Source: an uncultured Eubacteriales bacterium (GTDB lineage: Bacteria > Bacillota > Clostridia > Oscillospirales > CAG-272). From it: a DNA stretch of 44,878 nt. This document shows positions 40,040-44,878 of the stretch, one piece after another. The notes below the pieces were generated by a model that ran no database searches, was not told the origin of the DNA, and was given only the letters and a program-made list of their open reading frames with translations. A program made the position numbers and the translations under genes. The DNA lies in assembly GCA_934481515.1 (NCBI GenBank), contig CAKSPO010000015.1, positions 1-44,878 on the forward strand, read 5' to 3'. Position 1 is the first letter of the stretch; every line of letters starts with the position of its first letter.

Positions 40040-41455
40040 TTACAGAGTTGCAGGCGGTTCTCCCGTTTCCGCACCGTCGGTCATATTGTTCAGCCAGATT
40101 CCTTTGTTGACCAACACAATGCCGAAGATGGTTTTCAGAATGTCCACCCAAAGGCAGATTAGGTATACCGCAACCGTCGGAAGCGGTGAAAAACGGGACA
40201 GGCAGAAGGAAAGCGGAACGGTAACACACCATACATATGCGGAATCGAACAAAAATGTCAGCACGGTTTTTCCGCCGGAGCGGAGTGTGTAATAGGAACC
40301 GTTGAGCATGGATTGCAACGGCGCGGCAGAGGCGACCGCAAAAGCGAGAGAGGTTGCCAGTGCGCGTACTTCTGCGGTGGTATTGTAGAGCTTCGGAAAG
40401 AAGGGGGCACTGACAGCAATCAGAAGGGAAGCCAGAACACCCATGAAGAAGGAAAAGCAGATCATCTTTTTGGCATTGCACAACGCGCCTTCCCGGTCAC
40501 CGGCACCGAGATGATGCCCCAGCAGAATGGAAATGGCTGTTCCGACGGAGAGGTAGAGCACGGAGAAGGTGTTGGAGATGATATTGGAGATGTTCATGGC
40601 GGAGATCACCGCGATGCCGCGGAAGGAATAGCATTGCAATACTGCCGCCTGTCCTGCTGCCCAAAGCGTTTCATTCAGCATCAGCGGCGTACCGGTAATC
40701 AGAATTCTGCGCGTCAGCTCCCGCGGAACATGCAGGGAACGGTAAGCACCGACGATAAAGGCACAGGCATCCCGGTGCAGATGTGTCCATAGAATGACGA
40801 TCAGCGTTTCCGCAAACCGGGAAACGACCGTGGCAAGCGCGGCGCCGGCAACGCCCATTTCCGGGAACCCGCACTTTCCGAAGATCAGAAGGTAGTTCAG
40901 CGTCAGATTGATGACGACGCCGATAATGCCGGCGGTCATTGGCGGAACGGTGTGACGGATTTCCCGCAGTGTTGCCGCGTAGACCTGCGTTACGGTGTAG
41001 GGAATCAGACCCCAAAGCGCGACCGCAAGATACTCCTTTGCATAGCGGAAGGTCAGCTCCAGGTCTCCTGTTTCGCCGCCTTCGTGCAGATAAAGGCGGA
41101 TGAGCGGATTCTGAAGGAAAATCAGAACCAGCAGTGCGATGCCGCACAGCCCGACACAGCTGACCATTTTGAAGCGGAAGGTATGGCGGATGCCCCGGTG
41201 ATCCTGTTTTCCGAAAAACTGTGCACCGAAAAGCCCCGCACCGGAGACCGCACCGAAAATGCAGAGATTGAAGACAAACAATAATTGATTGACAATGGAA
41301 ACGCCGGACATTTGCTCGGTTCCGATTTGCCCGACCATCACGTTGTCCAGAAGGCTGATGAAGTTCGTGATGGCGTTCTGGACGATGATGGGAACGGAAA
41401 CGGCAAGCAGGTTTTTATAAAAGGCACGATCTCCGAAGAGAGAACGGATATTCAT
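40040..41455 (-). CDS. MATE-family multidrug/organic cation antiporter
   Basis: The 471-residue protein has 12 predicted helices in two homologous halves. The first half starts AFYKNLLAVSVPIIVQNAITNFISLLDNVMVGQIGTEQMSGVSIVNQL, a typical MATE start. The second half repeats the pattern at RRILITGTPLMLNETLWAAGQAAVLQCY. MATE proteins export cationic compounds using Na+ or H+. GGGAGA lies nine bases before the ATG. It is 32 bases after yifB, so yifB, this gene and the CDF exporter may share a transcript. Confidence 0.93.
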   Translation of the reverse strand: MNIRSLFGDRAFYKNLLAVSVPIIVQNAITNFISLLDNVMVGQIGTEQMSGVSIVNQLLFVFNLCIFGAVSGAGLFGAQFFGKQDHRGIRHTFRFKMVSCVGLCGIALLVLIFLQNPLIRLYLHEGGETGDLELTFRYAKEYLAVALWGLIPYTVTQVYAATLREIRHTVPPMTAGIIGVVINLTLNYLLIFGKCGFPEMGVAGAALATVVSRFAETLIVILWTHLHRDACAFIVGAYRSLHVPRELTRRILITGTPLMLNETLWAAGQAAVLQCYSFRGIAVISAMNISNIISNTFSVLYLSVGTAISILLGHHLGAGDREGALCNAKKMICFSFFMGVLASLLIAVSAPFFPKLYNTTAEVRALATSLAFAVASAAPLQSMLNGSYYTLRSGGKTVLTFLFDSAYVWCVTVPLSFCLSRFSPLPTVAVYLICLWVDILKTIFGIVLVNKGIWLNNMTDGAETGEPPATL

Positions 41456-41487
41456 TGCGGTATTCTCCCGATACTTTCGATTGGGTA

Positions 41488-43032
41488 TTACCCCCAGTAT
41501 TTTCGATCCAGACTGCGCAATTGAATCGCTTCCGCAACATGCGGAGCGCGGATCAATTCACTGGCATCCAGATCTGCGATGGTGCGCGCCACCCGCAGAA
41601 TGCGGTCATAACCGCGGGCACTCAGTCCCATGCGGTCATATGCGGCACGGAGGAGCGCCGCCGCTTCCGTATCCGTTTCGCAGAAGGCGTGAATACCGGC
41701 GGCATCCAGCTGTGCATTGCAGAACACACCGCTGACAGCACTCTTCATGCGCTCCCCTGCAAACCGCCGGGCAGCGCTTACCCGCTCCCGGATGGCGGCA
41801 GAGGTTTCCGCCGATGGATCCGGCGCGGAAATTTCCTCATAGGAAAGGGAGGGAAGCTCAATCTGAATGTCCATCCGGTCGAGAAGCGGACCGCTGATCC
41901 GGGAAATGTAGCGTTTTACCTCCTCCGGCTTGCAGGTGCACTTGCGGGTGGGGTGTCCGAAGTATCCGCACCGACACGGATTCATCGCGCCGACCAGCAT
42001 AAAGGAGCAGGGGAACGTCACTCTGCCGTTGGCTCTTGTGATGGTGACTTTCCGATCTTCCAGAGGTTGGCGGAGCGCATCCGTCACCTGCTTCGGAAAT
42101 TCCGGCAGTTCGTCCAGAAAGAGCACGCCGTTGTTCGCCAGTGAAATTTCGCCGGGAAGCGGATTGGCGCCACCGCCCACGAGACTGACCGGGCTCATCG
42201 TATGGTGCGGGGAGCGGAACGGACGTATTGAAAGGAGGGAAACGTTCTCCGGAAGAACTCCCGCGACGGAATGGATTTTTGTGGTTTCAATTGCTTCCGC
42301 AAAGGTCAGCGGAGGCAGAATGGTCGGTAAGCGCTTTGCGAGCATGGATTTTCCTGTGCCGGGAGGTCCGATCAGAAGAATATTATGCCCGCCTGCCGCG
42401 GCAATTTCCATGGCGCGTTTCGCCATTGCCTGCCCGCGCACGTCCATAAAATCCACAGGATAGTCATTGACGCCGTTTTCAAAAGCGGTACGGTCACAGG
42501 AAACAGGCGTGAGCGAAGCCTCCCGGTTGAGATGCATGACCAGCGAACGGATGTTCGGAACGGCATAGACGGTGATTCCTTCCACGGCAGCGGCTTCCTT
42601 GGCGTTTGCAACCGGTGCATAAAACTCCGTAAAGCCGTTCTCCTTTGCGGCGACGCACATACAGAGAATACCGCGAACCGGGCGGAGTTCACCCGAAAGA
42701 GAAAGCTCCCCGACAATGCATTTTCCGGTCAGGTCTACGCTCCTGTGAATGATTCCGGAACTGTGAAAGATGGCGGTCAGAATGGCGGCATCAAACGCGG
42801 AGCCCTCTTTTTTTCGGTCTGCGGGAGCAAGATTGACCGTGATACGGGAGTAGGGAAAGGGATATCCGCTGTTGGAGCATGCGGTACGCACCCGTTCCTT
42901 GGCTTCTTTCACGGCAAGATCGGGGAGCCCTACCATTTCAAAGCCCTCCAGCCCGCTTCTTTGATTGCATTCTACCGTTACGGGAAAGCCCTCAATTCCG
43001 TAAAGCCCTGCACTGAACGCAGAAGATAACAT
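41488..43032 (-). CDS. comM: YifB/ComM-family Mg-chelatase-like AAA+ ATPase
   Basis: ComM-type helicases drive branch migration during natural transformation and recombination. The 514-residue protein has an N-terminal Lon-like S5/S16 fold (about 1-180: MLSSAFSAGLYGIEGFPVTVEC, MVGLPDLAVKEAKERVRTA), then an AAA+ core with Walker A LLIGPPGTGKSMLAKRLP and Walker B GVLFLDELPEF, a Cys cluster CRCGYFGHPTRKCTC and a C-terminal YifB domain ending LRSLDRKYWG. AAGGAGG lies seven bases before the ATG at 43032. No other competence gene is in the window. Confidence 0.95.
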   Translation of the reverse strand: MLSSAFSAGLYGIEGFPVTVECNQRSGLEGFEMVGLPDLAVKEAKERVRTACSNSGYPFPYSRITVNLAPADRKKEGSAFDAAILTAIFHSSGIIHRSVDLTGKCIVGELSLSGELRPVRGILCMCVAAKENGFTEFYAPVANAKEAAAVEGITVYAVPNIRSLVMHLNREASLTPVSCDRTAFENGVNDYPVDFMDVRGQAMAKRAMEIAAAGGHNILLIGPPGTGKSMLAKRLPTILPPLTFAEAIETTKIHSVAGVLPENVSLLSIRPFRSPHHTMSPVSLVGGGANPLPGEISLANNGVLFLDELPEFPKQVTDALRQPLEDRKVTITRANGRVTFPCSFMLVGAMNPCRCGYFGHPTRKCTCKPEEVKRYISRISGPLLDRMDIQIELPSLSYEEISAPDPSAETSAAIRERVSAARRFAGERMKSAVSGVFCNAQLDAAGIHAFCETDTEAAALLRAAYDRMGLSARGYDRILRVARTIADLDASELIRAPHVAEAIQLRSLDRKYWG

Positions 43033-43123
43033 CGCGCCGCCTCCTTCCGGGGTTTTGGCACGAAGCAGTTTTGCAGCGTGCCGTCCCCCGTAAAAAATCA
43101 TCATCCACTGTCATATAACATTT

Positions 43124-43152
43124 ATTATACAACGTACTGAGGAAAATGTCAA
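43124..43152 (-). promoter_or_regulatory. Perfect sigma-A promoter of yifB
   Basis: On the minus strand TTGACA (43152-43147), 17-base spacer, TATAAT (43129-43124). The start site lies about 85 bases before the ATG. Confidence 0.88.
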
Positions 43153-43242
43153 TCCGCGGAACGGATTTTGTCCGTCGGAACCGTTTTTTACAGGGCTATC
43201 CGGTTCGGTAATTCAACGGTTCGAAAAAATCAAAAAAAGCAG

Positions 43243-43271
43243 TTGCAATCGGTCTCTTCCTGTGTTATGAT
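43243..43271 (+). promoter_or_regulatory. Sigma-A promoter of the collagen-like surface protein
   Basis: TTGCAA (43243-43248), 17-base spacer, TATGAT (43266-43271). The -10 box directly abuts the 20-base palindrome, so a bound repressor would cover the start site. The leader is about 140 bases. Confidence 0.75.
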
Positions 43272-43291
43272 ATAAATGAACGTTCATTTAT
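43272..43291. promoter_or_regulatory. 20-base perfect palindrome, TetR-type operator
   Basis: ATAAATGAACGTTCATTTAT reads the same on both strands. TGAACGTTCA cores of this kind are typical of TetR-family operators. It begins at the base after the -10 box. No TetR gene is in the window; it may lie downstream of 44878. Confidence 0.75.
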
Positions 43292-43421
43292 TTCAAAAAA
43301 GAGTTTCAGGAAGGAAAAGAACGGACGACATCACGGAAAAGGAAGCCGGCGAACGGAGAGTCTTCTCTTTGCCGACAAACCGAAGAAAGGCAGAATCAGA
43401 TTTCAATGGAGGAAACGAAAA

Positions 43422-44777
43422 ATGAAAAAACGGATTTTCGGCATTTTGATCGCTATGTGCAGTCTCATCGGTGCGGCACCGTTGCGGGTGGCGGCGGCTC
43501 CGGAAGAGCAGTTTTCCCTGCAGGTTGGGGAAACCTACTATTTTGATCTGACAGCGGAATGCCGCAATGACGGAATGATTCCGTATACCGGATATGTTCC
43601 GTTCACTTATGTCGGAACCATTGATGCGTATGTCATTAAGGGAACCCAATCCTCGCACAACAGCCAGACCTATCTGCACAGCCTGTTTCTTGCGGAAGAG
43701 GGAATGGGGCAGAACAAAGGATGGAATCTGTTCAATTCTGCCGGATTGATATACGGAAAGAATTATACCGCAAACGGAATTACATATACGCTGCGGGCGC
43801 CCTCCGGCGGAGAAGCCAGGGCAACTGACGACAGGACGAAGGGGTCTCCGGCAAACAATGAGTGGGATGTCATTGTCGGGAAGAACAGTGCTCTGATAAA
43901 AAATATCGGGGGGTTCTATTCCTGCGCACAGGAAATCCGCATTGTCCGCGGAGGGAAATACGGTTATGAGAACCGGATCAACGGAGGCTGGGCTTCTGAT
44001 GATGTCCTTCTCCGACCGGTATTGGAGCTTCCGCAGAACCTTGCCTACGATGCCATGAAGCCGGTAACCCTGTATCTGAACGGCGGGATTATCGGAAGCG
44101 GCGAAAACGCCTCCGCACCGGAAAAGATCAGGGTTGTAGTAAAGGCAGGCGAATCTTATCCGGCTCCGACCGCCGCCGGGTTGACCCCACCGCAGATCGG
44201 AATCGTCAGTACGGGACTTCAGTGGGTAGACAACAACGGAAATTATTATAATCCGGGAGATCCTGTTCCCGTCGAGGCGGAACAGCTGACGGCAAGCTGG
44301 TTCCGCCCGAAACAGGGACCGCAGGGCGAGAAGGGGGAAAAAGGCGAGAAGGGAGAAAAGGGAGACCCCGGCGCGGACGGTACCACTCCGGAGCTGAAGA
44401 TCGGGAAGGACGGGATCTGGTACATCTCTTATGATAAGGGTGCAACGTGGATTTCCCTCGGAATCAAGGCAACCGGTGCAAACGGGGAAAAAGGAGATCG
44501 CGGAGAAACCGGTGCTGTCGGTGAGACCGGAGCCGCAGGGCAGGACGGTGCGAACGGAACAGACGGCAAAGACGGGGTGAGCGGAAAGGACGGACAAACG
44601 CCTTATATCGGAGAAAACGGAAACTGGTGGATCGGAGAAGAGGATACCGGCGTAAAAGCCGAGGTGTCTGTCACAAGTCAGGTAGTGACCGTCAGCGTTG
44701 CCGGAGCCGCACTTGCCGGAAATCTCGGTTGGCTTGGCTGGTTCCTTCAGAAAAAGCGAAAAGGCATCATCCGGTAA
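43422..44777 (+). CDS. Surface protein with collagen-like repeats and C-terminal membrane anchor
   Basis: The 451-residue precursor has a signal peptide (MKKRIFGILIAMCSLIGAAPLRVAAA). An N-terminal domain (about 30-205) ends DDVLLRPVLELP, like DUF6273-type modules. An InlB B-repeat-like segment follows (about 212-292: VTLYLNGGIIG...WVDNNGNYYNPGDPVPVEAEQLTASW). Then come two Gly-X-Y blocks (GPQGEKGEKGEKGEKGDPGA and GANGEKGDRGETGAVGETGA onward) split by IGKDGIWYISYDKGATWISLG, then IGENGNWWIGEEDTGVKA. It ends in a hydrophobic helix and basic tail (AALAGNLGWLGWFLQKKRKG) with no LPxTG motif. It is probably a trimeric cell-surface stalk. The start is preceded by GGAGG. Confidence 0.88.
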   Translation: MKKRIFGILIAMCSLIGAAPLRVAAAPEEQFSLQVGETYYFDLTAECRNDGMIPYTGYVPFTYVGTIDAYVIKGTQSSHNSQTYLHSLFLAEEGMGQNKGWNLFNSAGLIYGKNYTANGITYTLRAPSGGEARATDDRTKGSPANNEWDVIVGKNSALIKNIGGFYSCAQEIRIVRGGKYGYENRINGGWASDDVLLRPVLELPQNLAYDAMKPVTLYLNGGIIGSGENASAPEKIRVVVKAGESYPAPTAAGLTPPQIGIVSTGLQWVDNNGNYYNPGDPVPVEAEQLTASWFRPKQGPQGEKGEKGEKGEKGDPGADGTTPELKIGKDGIWYISYDKGATWISLGIKATGANGEKGDRGETGAVGETGAAGQDGANGTDGKDGVSGKDGQTPYIGENGNWWIGEEDTGVKAEVSVTSQVVTVSVAGAALAGNLGWLGWFLQKKRKGIIR

Positions 44778-44878
44778 GTTTTACGGAACGAAACGGCGAT
44801 ACCGAAATTTCTTTGCGTTTTTACGAATGTTTTCGCATGAATGCAAAAAAACACGAGCAGAAACGATCAAAGGGGGTG
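44778..44878 (+). other. 3' flank of the collagen-like gene, window end
   Basis: These last 101 bases have no gene. They end in CAAAGGGGGTG, which looks like a ribosome-binding site for a gene starting just beyond the window on the plus strand. Confidence 0.4.

Larger units (their letters stand above)
43033..43421. other. Divergent intergenic region between yifB and the collagen-like gene
   Basis: These 389 bases hold two divergent promoters (43124-43152 minus, 43243-43271 plus), the 20-base palindrome at 43272-43291, and about 130 bases of leader before the ATG at 43422. I see no gene here. Confidence 0.8.

Overview
The window reads as a chromosomal segment of a Gram-positive, anaerobe-type member of the Bacillota (class Clostridia, probably an uncultured gut lineage of the Oscillospirales/Christensenellales kind). 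The grounds are the order priA-def-fmt-rsmB-rlmN-PASTA-rsgA, strong Shine-Dalgarno sites, textbook TTGACA/TATAAT promoters with 17-base spacers, a CsoR-type copper operon, lysine synthesis through LL-diaminopimelate aminotransferase, and a class I lysyl-tRNA synthetase. Base composition is moderately GC-rich and even. There is no phage, transposase, CRISPR array, tRNA or rRNA. The taxonomic placement is inference.

Region 1 (1-10230, plus strand) is the translation/cell-cycle cluster: priA (5' end cut off), def, fmt, ruvX, a pyridoxamine kinase, a single-pass membrane protein, a CE2-like SGNH esterase, rsmB, rlmN, a PASTA protein and rsgA. Four genes sit between fmt and rsmB, and the serine/threonine kinase and phosphatase normally found between rlmN and rsgA are absent; only a membrane anchor with three PASTA repeats remains. 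Region 2 (10230-11114) is an intergenic repeat block.

Region 3 (11115-18008) holds class I lysS with a C-terminal tRNA-binding domain (minus strand), then divergently an HD hydrolase with rnhA, two small membrane proteins (DUF378, DUF1003), and a DUF3737 beta-helix protein translationally coupled to a MalY/PatB C-S lyase. Region 4 (18009-19028) is a second repeat block with two tandem copies of the element seen in region 2. Region 5 (19029-22239) is a secreted GDSL hydrolase preceded by a 42-residue peptide gene, with a divergent AraC-type regulator and a paired palindromic operator between them.

Region 6 (22240-25829) is a copper-resistance operon, csoR-copA-copZ-like, with two CsoR boxes on its promoter. 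Region 7 (26157-30082, minus strand) is gpmI-PHP-uracil-DNA glycosylase-AEC transporter. Region 8 (30309-36874, plus strand) holds a pyrophosphatase-like gene, glyA, dapB-dapF-dapL, an M42 peptidase and dut. Region 9 (36949-43032, minus strand) holds an acyl-CoA ligase, a Mn-type CDF exporter, a MATE exporter and yifB/comM. Region 10 (43033-44878) is a collagen-like surface protein behind a promoter abutting a perfect 20-base palindrome.

Most of the window is housekeeping. The least explained parts are the intergenic repeat family (10455-10992, 15753-15806, 18358-18910), the AraC/peptide/GDSL unit, the kinase-less PASTA protein, the LysRS fusion, and the regulatory palindromes at 4162-4215, 15873-15886 and 43272-43291.
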